Shown: positions 43,250-55,430, numbered from the stretch's first letter. The stretch: 64,000 bases of DNA from Candidatus Dechloromonas phosphorivorans (GCA_016714975.1 JADKBR010000017.1:248001-312000); one strand, 5' to 3'. The notes: a model not told the origin generated them from the letters alone. A program made the numbers and translations.

Positions 43250-44532
43250 TGAAGACGATCTACGTAGTGGACGGCGCGCGGACGCCGTTCCTCAAGGCGC
43301 GCAGCGGCCCGGGACCGTTCGCTGCATCCGATCTGGCGACCCAGGCCGGGCGTAGCCTGCTGCTGCGCCAGCCGTTTTCGCCGGAAGATCTCGACGAGGT
43401 CATCGTCGGCTGCGCGGCGCCGTCACCTGACGAGACCAACATCGGGCGCATGGTTGCCCTGCGTCTCGGTTGCGGCAACAGGGTTCCCGGCTGGACGGTG
43501 ATGCGCAACTGCGCCAGCGGCATGCAGGCGCTCGATTCGGCGATTGCCAACATCCAGTGCGGGCGTTCCGAACTGGTGCTGGCCGGAGGGGTTGATGCGC
43601 TTTCGCACGCGCCGCTGCTGTATTCCGAAACGATGGTGCGCTGGTTTGCCGGCATGATGGCAATGAGGACAACTGGCCAGAAGGCCGGTCATTTCGTCAA
43701 ACTGCGCCCGGCGGCGTTGCTCAGTCCGGTGATCGGGCTGATGAAGGGTCTGACCGACCCGGTCGTCGGGCTGCTGATGGGCCAGACGGCGGAGAATCTG
43801 GCGTGGAAGTTCGGCATCGATCGCCAGCAGATGGACGAGTTCGCCGTGCGCAGCCACCTGCGCGCCGTGGCCGGTCGCAGCGCGGGACACTTCGGCGAGA
43901 TCGTCCCGGTGATTGACGACAAGGGCAACGTCTACGCCGAGGACGACGGCGTGCGTCCCGATGCAAGCATGGCCGGCATGGCCAAGCTGAAGCCGTTCTT
44001 CGACAAAAAGTACGGCAACATTACCGCCGCCAACAGCTCGCAGATCACCGATGGCGCGGCATTGCTGATCCTGGCTTCGGAAGAGGCCGTCAGGAAATGG
44101 AATCTCAAGCCGCTCGGGCGCATCGTCGATAGCGCGTGGGCCGGCCTCGATCCGGCGCAGATGGGCCTCGGCCCGGTGCATGCGGCGACGCCGATCCTGC
44201 AACGCCACGGCCTCGGTCTCAACGATCTTGACGCCTGGGAAATCAACGAAGCCTTCGCCGCCCAGGTCCTGGGCTGCATCGAGGCGTGGAAGTCGGACGA
44301 CTACTGCCGCGAGCAACTCGGTCTGCCGGGTGCGCTCGGCGCCCTCGACGAGAACAAGCTGAACGTCGATGGCGGCGCCGTGGCGATCGGCCATCCGGTC
44401 GGCGCCTCGGGCGCCCGCATCGTTCTCCATCTGCTGCATGTCCTGCGCGAAAAGCAGGCGAAGCGTGGCATCGCCACCATCTGCATCGGCGGCGGCCTCG
44501 GCGGGGCAATGCTGATCGAAGCCGGAGCGTAA
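43249..44532 (+). CDS. Acetyl-CoA C-acyltransferase (FadI-like thiolase)
   Basis: A 427-aa thiolase. The acyl-enzyme Cys is in VMRNCASGMQALDSA, the catalytic His in VAIGHPVGASGARI and the C-terminal Cys in TICIGGGLGGAML. It cleaves 3-ketoacyl-CoA in the last step of each beta-oxidation round. The start overlaps the fadE stop (TGATG), and the hydratase/dehydrogenase gene begins 3 bp after its stop, so fadE, thiolase and FadJ-like form one unit. Confidence 0.92.
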   Translation: MKTIYVVDGARTPFLKARSGPGPFAASDLATQAGRSLLLRQPFSPEDLDEVIVGCAAPSPDETNIGRMVALRLGCGNRVPGWTVMRNCASGMQALDSAIANIQCGRSELVLAGGVDALSHAPLLYSETMVRWFAGMMAMRTTGQKAGHFVKLRPAALLSPVIGLMKGLTDPVVGLLMGQTAENLAWKFGIDRQQMDEFAVRSHLRAVAGRSAGHFGEIVPVIDDKGNVYAEDDGVRPDASMAGMAKLKPFFDKKYGNITAANSSQITDGAALLILASEEAVRKWNLKPLGRIVDSAWAGLDPAQMGLGPVHAATPILQRHGLGLNDLDAWEINEAFAAQVLGCIEAWKSDDYCREQLGLPGALGALDENKLNVDGGAVAIGHPVGASGARIVLHLLHVLREKQAKRGIATICIGGGLGGAMLIEAGA

Positions 44533-44535
44533 TCA

Positions 44536-46467
44536 ATGTCGAATCTGAATCTGCAACACTGGCGTCTTGACGTCGACGCCGAAGGCATCACCTGGGCCAC
44601 TCTCGACAAGGCCGGTGAATCGGCCAACTCGCTGTCGCGGCTGGTCATGGACGAACTTGGCCGGGTACTCGACGAACTCGACCGCCAGCCGCCGAAGGCG
44701 CTGATCTTCCGTTCCGGAAAGAGCGCAGGTTTCATCGCCGGCGCCGACATCCAGGAATTCACCCAGCTCGACAGCGCCGAAAAAGGGCGCGAACTGGTCG
44801 AGCGCGGCTGGAACCTGTTCAATCGTCTGGCTGCCGTGCGTTACCCGACGCTGGCGCTGGTTCGTGGTCACTGCCTCGGCGGCGGCCTTGAACTGGCGCT
44901 GGCGTGCCGCTACCTGCTGGCGGTCGACGAGCCGGGGACGAAGATGGGCCTGCCGGAAGTCATGCTCGGTATTTTCCCCGGCTGGGGCGGCATGCTGCGC
45001 CTTCCGGAGCGGGTCGGCCCGGCTGCCGCGCTGGACATGATGCTGACCGGCAAGACGATCGACGCGAAGCGCGCCCGGCGCATGGGGCTTGCCGACGATG
45101 CGGTGCCGCCGCGCGTCATGGAGCGCGCCGCGCAGATGATGGTGCTGTCCAACGCGCCGCGTCATCAACTGCCCGCCATGCAGAAGCTGCTCAATGGCCC
45201 GCTCAAGAGCGTGGTTGCCAACGGCGCGCGCAAGCAGGTCGCCAGGCGGGCGCGGCCGCAGCATTACCCGGCGCCGTACGCGATCATCGACATTTGGGCG
45301 AGGTACAACGGGAACGCGCTGGCGGCGCCGGAACTGGTCGACGGCATCGTCCGTTCGCCAACGGCGCGCAACCTGGTGCGCGTCTTCTTCCTCCAGGAGC
45401 GCCTCAAGAGCTTCGGCAAGGACTCGCCTTTCAAGGCGAAACGCGTCCATGTCGTCGGCGCCGGTGTCATGGGTGGCGACATTGCCGCCTGGTGCGCGCT
45501 GCGCGGCATGACGGTGACCCTGCAGGACCAGAATCTGGAGCGGATTGCCCCGGCACTCAAGCGTGCCCGTGAGAATTTCGCGCGGCGCATCAGGGACAAG
45601 CTGCAATTGCGCGTGATCATGGACCGCCTGATTCCCGATCCCGACGGCGCCGGCGCGGCCCATGCCGATGTCGTGATCGAGGCCATCTTCGAGAACGTCG
45701 AGGCCAAGCATGCCCTGCTCGGGAAACTCGATGCGGTGATGCGGCCGGATGCCGTGCTCGCCACCAACACGTCGAGCCTCAAGCTCGAGGACCTGCGTAC
45801 GGTTCTGCAACGGCCGGAGCGTCTGGTCGGCATCCACTTCTTCAATCCGGTGGCGATGATGCCGCTGGTCGAGGTGGTGGCCGCCGCCGACGCCGACCCC
45901 GCGATGGTGCAGGCCGCCTGCGCCTTCGTCCGGCAGATCGACAAGCTGCCGTTGCCGGTCCGCAGCGAGCCCGGCTTTCTCGTCAATGCCGTCCTCGCCC
46001 CCTACATGCTGGAGGCGATGCGCGCGGTCGACGAGGGAATCAGCCCGGAAACCGTCGACGAGGCGATGCTGGCTTTCGGCATGCCGATGGGTCCGGTCGA
46101 ACTGGCCGACACGGTCGGTCTTGACATCGCCGTCGCTGCCGGCAAGCAACTGGCGGGCGGGGCGGAAGCGCCGCGCTGCCTGCTGGCCCGCGTCGACAAG
46201 GGGCAACTCGGCAAGAAGACCGGCCAGGGTTTTTATTCCTGGATTGCCGGCAAGGCGCAGAAGGGCGCGGCCGGAACGCCGCCGGCGCAACTTGCCGCCC
46301 GCCTCGTCAAGCCGCTGATCGACCGTGTCGAGCATCTGGTCGCCACCGGCGTCGTCGCTGATGCCGACCTCGCCGATGCCGGCGTGATCTTCGGGACCGG
46401 CTTCGCGCCCTTTACCGGCGGACCGCTCAACTATCGCCAGGCGGACGGCCGACAATCTGCCGCCTGA
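44536..46467 (+). CDS. Bifunctional enoyl-CoA hydratase/3-hydroxyacyl-CoA dehydrogenase (FadJ-like)
   Basis: A 643-aa fusion with the hydratase domain first (residues 1-190: AGFIAGADIQEF oxyanion hole, GHCLGGGLELALACRY) and the NAD-dependent dehydrogenase after about residue 305 (KRVHVVGAGVMGGDIA, IGIHFFNPVAMMPLVE-like VGIHFFNPVAMMP). Domain order matches FadB/FadJ, but it is shorter than FadJ (714 aa). It performs steps two and three of beta-oxidation with the thiolase encoded just upstream. Last gene of the TetR-fadE operon; 36 bp later a separate promoter starts the next operon. Confidence 0.92.
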   Translation: MSNLNLQHWRLDVDAEGITWATLDKAGESANSLSRLVMDELGRVLDELDRQPPKALIFRSGKSAGFIAGADIQEFTQLDSAEKGRELVERGWNLFNRLAAVRYPTLALVRGHCLGGGLELALACRYLLAVDEPGTKMGLPEVMLGIFPGWGGMLRLPERVGPAAALDMMLTGKTIDAKRARRMGLADDAVPPRVMERAAQMMVLSNAPRHQLPAMQKLLNGPLKSVVANGARKQVARRARPQHYPAPYAIIDIWARYNGNALAAPELVDGIVRSPTARNLVRVFFLQERLKSFGKDSPFKAKRVHVVGAGVMGGDIAAWCALRGMTVTLQDQNLERIAPALKRARENFARRIRDKLQLRVIMDRLIPDPDGAGAAHADVVIEAIFENVEAKHALLGKLDAVMRPDAVLATNTSSLKLEDLRTVLQRPERLVGIHFFNPVAMMPLVEVVAAADADPAMVQAACAFVRQIDKLPLPVRSEPGFLVNAVLAPYMLEAMRAVDEGISPETVDEAMLAFGMPMGPVELADTVGLDIAVAAGKQLAGGAEAPRCLLARVDKGQLGKKTGQGFYSWIAGKAQKGAAGTPPAQLAARLVKPLIDRVEHLVATGVVADADLADAGVIFGTGFAPFTGGPLNYRQADGRQSAA

Positions 46468-46503
46468 GGGAGATGCTTTCGAGGATTTCCTCTAACAATT
46501 GCG

Positions 46504-46548
46504 TTGACCGCAGCACCTGCGAACCTATAATTCAAACGACCGTTTAAA
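46504..46548 (+). promoter_or_regulatory. Strong promoter with PsrA-like operator
   Basis: TTGACC (46504-46509), 16 bases, TATAAT (46526-46531), nearly consensus sigma-70. Overlapping the last base of the -10 is the inverted repeat TTCAAACGACCGTTTAAA (46531-46548; arms of 8 bp, one mismatch), containing CAAAC-GACC-GTTTA, which fits the PsrA operator pattern. Position over the start site indicates repression. It is the same arrangement as at 40116-40136. Confidence 0.75.
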
Positions 46549-46598
46549 TAGCTCCAGGCGCGACTTGAACGGAACAACAACACCTTAAGGAGAACCGC

Positions 46599-48998
<2,400 letters not shown>

Positions 48999-49018
48999 TT
49001 CAGGCCAAGGAACCAATC

Positions 49019-50218
49019 ATGACCAAACAAATTCAGGACGCCTACATCGTAGCCGCCACCCGTCTGCCCGTGGCCAAGCGCAACGGCATGTTCCGGTACG
49101 TGCGGCCGGACGACATGCTGGCTTACGTCATCAAATCCGTTGTCGCCCAGGTGCCGGGAATCGATCCAGCCCGCATCGGCGATGTCATCGTCGGCTGCGC
49201 CATGCCGGAAGCCGACCAGGGCATGAACGTCGCCCGCATCGGCCTGCTGCTGGCCGGTCTGCCGATCACCGTGCCGGGCATCACGATCAACCGCTTCTGC
49301 TCCTCCGGGGTGCAGGCGGTGGCCGATGCCGCCAACCAGATCCGCCTCGGCCTGGCCGACGTGATGATCGCCGCCGGTACCGAGTCGATGACCGTGATGC
49401 CGCAGATGATGGGCAACAAGATGTCGATGAATCCGGCCATCTTCGCCAAGGAGGAAAACATCGCCATCGCCTACGGCATGGGGCTGACCGCCGAAAGGGT
49501 GGCGAACCAGTGGAAGATCAGCCGCGAAGCGCAGGATGCCTTCGCTGTGGCCTCGAACCAGAAGGCCTGCGCGGCGATCGCCGCCGGTCACTTCAAGGCC
49601 GAGACGACCCCTTACCCGATTCGCGAGAACCTGCCCGACCTCAAGACCGGGCAGGTCCGGGTGCGCGAGCGCACCGTCGAACATGACGAAGGACCGCGTG
49701 CCGATGCCTCGCTGGAAAAGCTGGGCAAGCTGCGCCCGGTCTTCCATGCGCGCGGTTCGGTGACTGCCGGCAACTCCTCGCAGATGTCCGACGGTGCCGC
49801 CGCCGTGATGCTGGTGTCGGAAAAGGTTCTCAAGGAGCACAACCTGACTCCGCTAGCCCGCTTTGCCGGCTTCGCAGTCGCTGGCGTAGCGCCGGAAATC
49901 ATGGGCATCGGCCCGATCGCGGCGATCCCCAAGGTGCTGGCGCAGGTCGGCATCAAGCAGGACGATCTCGACTGGATCGAGCTCAACGAAGCCTTCGCCG
50001 CGCAGTCGCTGGCGGTGATGAACGAGCTCGGCATCAATCCCGAGAAGGTCAACCCGCTGGGCGGCGCCATCGCCCTCGGGCATCCGCTGGGCGCCACCGG
50101 CGCCATCCGCATCGCCACGGTCGCGCATGGTCTCAAGCGCACCGGAGGCAAGTACGGAATGGTGACGATGTGCATCGGCACCGGCATGGGCGCGGCGGGG
50201 ATCATCGAGGCGCTTTGA
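49019..50218 (+). CDS. Acetyl-CoA C-acyltransferase (FadA-like thiolase)
   Basis: A 399-aa thiolase: nucleophile Cys in NRFCSSGVQAVADA, His in IALGHPLGATGAIR and the second Cys in TMCIGTGMGAAGI. Standard length. It completes the pair with the FadN-type enzyme upstream, as fadN-fadA do in Bacillus. An intrinsic terminator lies 56 bp after the stop. Confidence 0.93.
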   Translation: MTKQIQDAYIVAATRLPVAKRNGMFRYVRPDDMLAYVIKSVVAQVPGIDPARIGDVIVGCAMPEADQGMNVARIGLLLAGLPITVPGITINRFCSSGVQAVADAANQIRLGLADVMIAAGTESMTVMPQMMGNKMSMNPAIFAKEENIAIAYGMGLTAERVANQWKISREAQDAFAVASNQKACAAIAAGHFKAETTPYPIRENLPDLKTGQVRVRERTVEHDEGPRADASLEKLGKLRPVFHARGSVTAGNSSQMSDGAAAVMLVSEKVLKEHNLTPLARFAGFAVAGVAPEIMGIGPIAAIPKVLAQVGIKQDDLDWIELNEAFAAQSLAVMNELGINPEKVNPLGGAIALGHPLGATGAIRIATVAHGLKRTGGKYGMVTMCIGTGMGAAGIIEAL

Positions 50219-50273
50219 GCAGTGAAGTCCGGCGCGTGAGCATGTGGCGCATGCCTGGCGGGCAAGAATGACG

Positions 50274-50297
50274 GGGATGGAGTCGGACCTCCATCCC
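50274..50297 (+). terminator. Intrinsic terminator after the second beta-oxidation operon
   Basis: A perfect 9-bp stem GGGATGGAG (50274-50282) and CTCCATCCC (50289-50297) with a 6-base loop, followed by GCTTTATT. The rest of the 394-bp gap between the thiolase and fadD genes (50219-50612) contains no convincing gene; fadD's own promoter should be in it but is not obvious, and no PsrA-like operator was seen. Confidence 0.7.
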
Positions 50298-50612
50298 GCT
50301 TTATTGCAAGGTGCGGAACCGGCGGGCAGGTGTTGCGTTGTGGCGTCCTCTGTTCGAATTCCGGGGTCGGCCGCGGAGTACGGTGCCGGGAAAAGGGAGA
50401 TTGCCAGCGTGAAGAATGGCGACAGGATCGCCGTGCATTTCACCGCGGGCGGAGTAGGTGTAAGCTTTGACCATGAGCTGCGCGGAAAAATGTCGAGCGG
50501 TGCCTGCCGCTGCGCACTGCTCAAGGTCTGGCTGGCGGAGGTGTGGTAGATACCGCGGGGACGCAAGCGCTGCCGGGTGGCTGAACAGGGCAAACATGGG
50601 AGGAAATAAGAA

Positions 50613-52274
50613 ATGGAAAGAATCTGGATCAAGACCTACCCGGCAGGTATCCCGGCGGACATCAGCATCGAGCATCTGGAATCGCTGGTGACACTGTTCG
50701 AGGAGGCTTGCCGCAAGTATGCGGATCAGGTGGCCTACATCAGCATGGATCGCGAGATGACCTACGGCGAGCTGGACCGCCTGTCGCGCGATTTTGCTGG
50801 CTGGCTACAGTCGCTCGGGATGGTGAAGGGCGATCGCGTGGCGCTGATGATGCCCAATCTGCTGCAATATCCGGTGGCGCTGTTCGGCACCCTGCGCGCC
50901 GGTTGCGTCGTCGTCAATGTCAATCCGCTATACACGCCGCGCGAGCTCGAGCATCAGTTGAAGGATTCAGGCGCCAAGGCGATCGTCATTGTCGAGAACT
51001 TCGCTCATACGCTGGAGCAAGTGATTGGCAGGACCGAGGTCAAGAACGTCATCGTCACGCCGATGGGGGACCTCCTCGGCATGGTCAAGGGCGCTCTGGT
51101 CAATTTCGTCGTCCGCCACGTCAAGAAGATGGTGCCGGCCTGGTCGCTGCCGGGCTCGATCAACATCAACGCGGCGCTCGCCGCCGGGCGCCGGCATGGC
51201 ATGGAGCCGGTCAAGCTGAGTCACGAGGACCTCGCCTTCCTGCAATACACCGGTGGTACCACCGGTGTCTCCAAGGGTGCCATGCTGACGCATGGCAACA
51301 TCGCCTCCAACGTGATGCAGGCCCATGCCTGGATCAAGCCGGTGGTCGCGGATGGCAAGGAATTCATCGTCACCCCGTTGCCCCTTTACCATATCTTTGC
51401 ACTGACGGCGAATTGCCTGACCTTTCTGATGATCGGCGCGCGCAACCTGCTGATCGCCAATCCGCGCGACATGGCAGGGTTCGTCAAGGAATGGGGGAAG
51501 TATCCGATCTCGGTGGCGACCGGCGTCAATACCCTGTTCAACGGCCTGCTCAACCATCCGGATTTTGCCGGCCTCGACTTTTCGACAATGAAGCTGTCGC
51601 TGGGTGGTGGCACGGCGGTTCAGGCGCCGGTGGCCGACCGCTGGCAGAAGGTCACCAGGTCGCCGTTGCTGCAGGCGTATGGCCTGACCGAAACATCTCC
51701 GGCGGCGACGATCAACCCGCTCGACCTCAAGGAATTCAATGGCTCGATAGGCCTGCCGATTTCCTCGACCGAACTGTCGATCCGCGACGACGCCGGCAAG
51801 GAACTGGCCATCGGCGAAATCGGCGAAATCTGCATCCGCGGCCCGCAGGTCATGGCCGGGTACTGGCAGCGCCCCGAGGAGACAGCCAACGTGATGTATG
51901 CGGATGGCTTCCTGCGTACCGGCGACATGGGTTACGTCGATCCTCTGGGCTTCTTCTTCATCGTTGACCGCAAGAAGGACATGATTCTGGTCTCCGGCTT
52001 CAACGTCTATCCGAACGAGATCGAGGAAGTGGTCGCCATGCACGAGGGCGTCGGCGACGTGGCGGCGATTGGCGTGCCTGACGACAACTCCGGCGAAGCG
52101 GTCAAGATCTTCGTCGTGCGCAAGGATCCGAACCTGACTCCCGAGGAGATCATCGCCCACTGCCGCAAGCATCTGACCGGCTACAAGGTACCGAAGAAGG
52201 TCGAGTTCCGTGACGACCTGCCGCGTACCAACGTCGGCAAGATCCTGCGCCGGGCTCTCAAGGAAGGAGCGTAG
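50613..52274 (+). CDS. fadD: Long-chain-fatty-acid-CoA ligase
   Basis: A 553-aa acyl-CoA synthetase. The AMP-binding loop is LQYTGGTTGVSKGAML, the adenylate motif is QAYGLTETSPAATI, and the hinge and C-terminal region are LRTGDMGYVDPLGFFFIVDRK and MILVSGFNVYPNEIEE; the catalytic lysine is in TNVGKILRRAL. It activates imported fatty acids for the oxidation enzymes encoded upstream. GGGAGG lies 9-14 bases before the ATG. Confidence 0.93.
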   Translation: MERIWIKTYPAGIPADISIEHLESLVTLFEEACRKYADQVAYISMDREMTYGELDRLSRDFAGWLQSLGMVKGDRVALMMPNLLQYPVALFGTLRAGCVVVNVNPLYTPRELEHQLKDSGAKAIVIVENFAHTLEQVIGRTEVKNVIVTPMGDLLGMVKGALVNFVVRHVKKMVPAWSLPGSININAALAAGRRHGMEPVKLSHEDLAFLQYTGGTTGVSKGAMLTHGNIASNVMQAHAWIKPVVADGKEFIVTPLPLYHIFALTANCLTFLMIGARNLLIANPRDMAGFVKEWGKYPISVATGVNTLFNGLLNHPDFAGLDFSTMKLSLGGGTAVQAPVADRWQKVTRSPLLQAYGLTETSPAATINPLDLKEFNGSIGLPISSTELSIRDDAGKELAIGEIGEICIRGPQVMAGYWQRPEETANVMYADGFLRTGDMGYVDPLGFFFIVDRKKDMILVSGFNVYPNEIEEVVAMHEGVGDVAAIGVPDDNSGEAVKIFVVRKDPNLTPEEIIAHCRKHLTGYKVPKKVEFRDDLPRTNVGKILRRALKEGA

Positions 52275-52420
52275 CCGATACGCTGTTCGACTGGTTTCAC
52301 CCCTGGTGGCACCGTTTTTGCCTTCAGGGGCCCCGAAGGCGTTCCGGGCGCCGTTCCGGGGGCGGCATCGCCTGCTGCAATGGGTGGCCGACTTGGTTCC
52401 CCGGATGAAGCAGAAATACC

Positions 52421-52443
52421 GCACGGCAAAGTCGGTGCCGTGC
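52421..52443 (+). other. Perfect inverted repeat between fadD and the acyl-CoA dehydrogenase gene
   Basis: GCACGGCA (52421-52428) and TGCCGTGC (52436-52443) form an 8-bp perfect stem with a 7-base loop, 41 bp before the dehydrogenase ATG. There is no U tract after it. It could be an operator, an mRNA-processing stem or an attenuator. Confidence 0.4.
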
Positions 52444-52483
52444 AGCAACCCATACTCATAACAGGCATTGAGGAGAAAGCAAG

Positions 52484-54277
52484 ATGAGCGACTATCGCGC
52501 GCCCGTGAAGGACATGCGCTTTGTGCAGGACGAACTGGCTGGCTTCAGGGAGTTGTCGCAGTTCCCCGATTTCGTCGAGGCAACGCCCGACATGGCTGAT
52601 GCCATTCTTGAAGAGGCAGCCAGGTTTTCCGGCGAAGTGCTGGCACCGCTGAACCGCGTTGGCGACCGGGAGGGCTGCAAGCTTGGCCCTGATGGCGTGA
52701 TTACTCCGCCGGGCTGGAAGGAGGCCTACAAGGCTTTCTGTGACGCTGGCTGGAACGGCATCGCCTGTCCGCCGGATCATGCCGGCCACGGCCAGCCCGA
52801 CACGCTGGCGGTGGCCGTCAAGGAAATGATCATGTCGGCCAACCTTTCTTTCTCACTTGGTCCGCTGCTTACCACCGGCGCTGTCGAGGCGCTGCTGACC
52901 TGCGCCAGCGACGAGTTAAAGGCGATCTACCTCGAAAAGATGGTTACCGGCGTGTGGACCGGGACCATGAACCTGACCGAGCCGCAGGCCGGCTCCGACC
53001 TCGCGCTGATCCGCTCGCGCGCCGAGCCGCAGGCCGACGGCACCTACAAGGTGTTCGGCCAGAAGATCTTCATCACCTACGGCGATCACGACATGACCGA
53101 GAACATCGTTCATCTCGTCCTCGCTCGCCTCCCTGATGCACCGGCCGGCGTCAAGGGCATCTCGATGTTCCTGGTGCCGAAATTCCTGGTCAACGCCGAT
53201 GGCTCGCTCGGTGCCCGCAACGACGCCTGGTGCGTTTCGCTCGAACACAAGCTCGGCATCCACGCCAGCCCGACCTGCGTCATGGCCTTTGGTGACAACG
53301 GCGGCGCCGTCGGCTACCTGCTCGGCGAAGCCAACCGCGGCCTCGAGTACATGTTCATCATGATGAACGAGGCCCGCCTCGGCGTCGGCCTGCAGGGCAT
53401 CGCCCTCGCCGAGCGCGCCTACCAGCAGGCGCTCGGTTATGCGCGCGAGCGCAAGCAGGGTCGCGATGCGCTGACCGGCGAAGCGCTGGTCACCCTCGAC
53501 AAGCACCCCGATATCCGGCGCATGCTGATGCTCATGAAGAGCCGTATCGAAGCCTGTCGCGCCATGGCCTACTTCACCTCCGGCCTGCTCGACCGCGCCC
53601 ACGTGATCGAGGACAAGGAAGAGAAGAAGCGCAACCTCTATCTCGCCGAATTCATGATCCCGATCGTCAAGGGTGGCGGCACCGAAATGAGCGTCGAGGT
53701 CACCTCGCTTGGCATCCAGATCTACGGCGGCATGGGCTTCATCGAGGAAACCGGCGCCGCCCAGCACTGGCGCGATTCGCGGATCACGACGATCTACGAA
53801 GGCACCACCGGCATCCAGGCCAACGATCTGATCTTCCGCAAGCTGATGCGTGATGGTGGCGCCACGGCCAGGTATGTCTTCGGCGAGGTGGCTGCCACGG
53901 CCAAGGCGCTCGACGCCTCCAGTCGCCCGGAACTGCAGGCCATCGGCGACCGTCTTGGCGATGCGCTGGAAGCCTGGGCCACGGCGACCGAATGGCTGGT
54001 AACCGATATGAAAAACGGCCTTGCCGGGGCGTTGACCGCAGCCGTTCCCTACCTGCATCTCGCCGTCAATGTCTGCGGTGGCTGGCTGATGGGCAGGGCG
54101 GCGCTGGCCGCCGCCAGTTACCTCGATACGGGCGCGGGCGACCAGACCTTCTACCGGGCCAAGATCGCCACCGCGCATTTCTACGCCGACCAGATGCTGC
54201 CGCTGGCCACTTCCTGCGGGATTACCGTCCAGGCCGGGGGCGCCTCGCTGGCGGCGCTGACTGACGACATGCTGTAG
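52484..54277 (+). CDS. Acyl-CoA dehydrogenase (long-type, with C-terminal extension)
   Basis: A 597-aa acyl-CoA dehydrogenase with an N-terminal helical domain, the middle beta domain (GTMNLTEPQAGSDLALIRSR, QKIFITYGDHDMTENIVHLV), and a C-terminal half containing the probable catalytic-Glu segment TTIYEGTTGIQANDLIFRK. The extra C-terminal domain of about 130 residues (acyl-CoA dehydrogenase C-like) resembles the AidB/DmdC-like branch. It is probably for medium- or long-chain substrates complementing FadE. The ATG at 52484 is preceded by GAGGAGA. A strong terminator follows. Confidence 0.92.
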   Translation: MSDYRAPVKDMRFVQDELAGFRELSQFPDFVEATPDMADAILEEAARFSGEVLAPLNRVGDREGCKLGPDGVITPPGWKEAYKAFCDAGWNGIACPPDHAGHGQPDTLAVAVKEMIMSANLSFSLGPLLTTGAVEALLTCASDELKAIYLEKMVTGVWTGTMNLTEPQAGSDLALIRSRAEPQADGTYKVFGQKIFITYGDHDMTENIVHLVLARLPDAPAGVKGISMFLVPKFLVNADGSLGARNDAWCVSLEHKLGIHASPTCVMAFGDNGGAVGYLLGEANRGLEYMFIMMNEARLGVGLQGIALAERAYQQALGYARERKQGRDALTGEALVTLDKHPDIRRMLMLMKSRIEACRAMAYFTSGLLDRAHVIEDKEEKKRNLYLAEFMIPIVKGGGTEMSVEVTSLGIQIYGGMGFIEETGAAQHWRDSRITTIYEGTTGIQANDLIFRKLMRDGGATARYVFGEVAATAKALDASSRPELQAIGDRLGDALEAWATATEWLVTDMKNGLAGALTAAVPYLHLAVNVCGGWLMGRAALAAASYLDTGAGDQTFYRAKIATAHFYADQMLPLATSCGITVQAGGASLAALTDDML

Positions 54278-54306
54278 TCCCTCGCCGTCATCCGGCAGCA
54301 ACCGGT

Positions 54307-54328
54307 CCCCGCTACGGCGGGGATTTTT
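54307..54328 (+). terminator. Intrinsic terminator after the acyl-CoA dehydrogenase gene
   Basis: CCCCGC (54307-54312), TACG tetraloop, GCGGGG (54317-54322), then ATTTTT. A short, GC-only stem with a stable loop and a U tract; a textbook intrinsic terminator about 30 bp after the stop. Confidence 0.85.
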
Positions 54329-54676
54329 ATGTCACCGGCAGTGCCGGGGGCGGTATCCCTTACGGGTTCGCGCGTGAGTTCCGTTGCGGCGCGTTGCGAA
54401 GGCCATGCTGACCATCGACATTTCTTGACCCATCCAAAATACGTCAAACAGCAATGCCGTTCAAATCCGACCGATCCTTGATGTCGCCAATTCACGGTCT
54501 CCGTCGCTATGCTTGACGGCAGCGGCTTGATGGTCAAATGAGTGAACTCCTGTGAACTTGTGGGGGTGGTCGCTGCTGACAGCCAATGCGGCGTTGCTGG
54601 ATGAAATCGAACGCTCCGCGGCATCCGCCGCGTTGGAGTAGTATTCCCTTTCCGGAGCGATACACAGGAGCTGATA
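54329..54676. other. Gap before the HTH gene
   Basis: About 350 bp with no supported gene. Short frames in it lack ribosome binding sites. The right end contains the Shine-Dalgarno of the next gene (AGGAG at 54666-54670). I could not define a promoter. Confidence 0.6.
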
Positions 54677-55411
54677 GTGAAACCCAAGGACACGGGCAGC
54701 GGACGTCAGGCCACTGCCAGAACTGCCAGTCGCGCCGCGAGGAAGCCGTCGGCGCTGGATACGGTGGGTGGCTTGACCAAGTCGCTGCGCAGCCTTGCCG
54801 GACAGGTCGTCGGTATGGCGGGCGTGGCCGTCGATACCTCGCTGGCGGCGGCAACCGGGCTCTTCCCGCAGGGCGTGGCATCGACCAAGGCATTGGTCAA
54901 GGCCGGCACCTTCCTGCGCGACATGCGCGTGGCGGCGGGTATCCCGCTGGACGACCTCGGCAAGGCGATCGATCTGAAGGACCCATCCCTGCTCGACCTC
55001 GCCGAAAACGGAAAGATGGCGCTACCGTTCGAGGTCATCCTGCGCCTCGCCTCGGTGCTGGCGCGCAACGACCCGGTTCCCTTCGTGATGAATCTGACCA
55101 AGGCTTACAGCCCCGGCCTGTGGAAGGTCCTCGAATCCCTCGGGATCGATCGCATCCTCGAACATGCCGGGCGCGAACACGAGTTCATCAGCATCTACCG
55201 GGCGCGTGACGAGGCGCGCAAGCTGACCGACGAAGAGTTTTCCCGGGTGCGGAAGTTCGTCGAGACCGCCTTTGACATGGCGCTGGAGTTCAACCGGGAA
55301 GCCAAGGCGGCGGCTGAACGCAAGGCGACACCACGAGCCAGCACGCCAAGAGCGGGGCCCAGAGCCGCGGCACGGCGTGCGCCAAGGGCGAGTGCGAGCG
55401 AAGAGGAATAA
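54677..55411 (+). CDS. Helix-turn-helix (XRE-like) transcriptional regulator
   Basis: A 244-aa protein. A basic, disordered N-terminus of about 25 residues and an Ala/Gly-rich stretch (VGMAGVAVDTSLAAATGLFP) precede an XRE-type HTH (residues about 80-130: LRDMRVAAGIPLDDLGKAID, LPFEVILRLASVLAR). A helical middle part follows, and then a Lys/Arg/Ala-rich tail (PRASTPRAGPRAAARRAPRA). The basic tail suggests extra non-specific DNA binding. GTG start with AGGAG 7 bases upstream. Targets unknown; it is transcribed toward the nos genes but separated from them by a terminator. Confidence 0.75.
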   Translation: MKPKDTGSGRQATARTASRAARKPSALDTVGGLTKSLRSLAGQVVGMAGVAVDTSLAAATGLFPQGVASTKALVKAGTFLRDMRVAAGIPLDDLGKAIDLKDPSLLDLAENGKMALPFEVILRLASVLARNDPVPFVMNLTKAYSPGLWKVLESLGIDRILEHAGREHEFISIYRARDEARKLTDEEFSRVRKFVETAFDMALEFNREAKAAAERKATPRASTPRAGPRAAARRAPRASASEEE

Positions 55412-55430
55412 GCTGGGTTTTTTCCGGCAG

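Noticed and set aside
50244..50549. Possible small gene after the FadA-like thiolase gene
   Set aside because: It runs through the intrinsic terminator hairpin, has no ribosome binding site and no recognisable motif.
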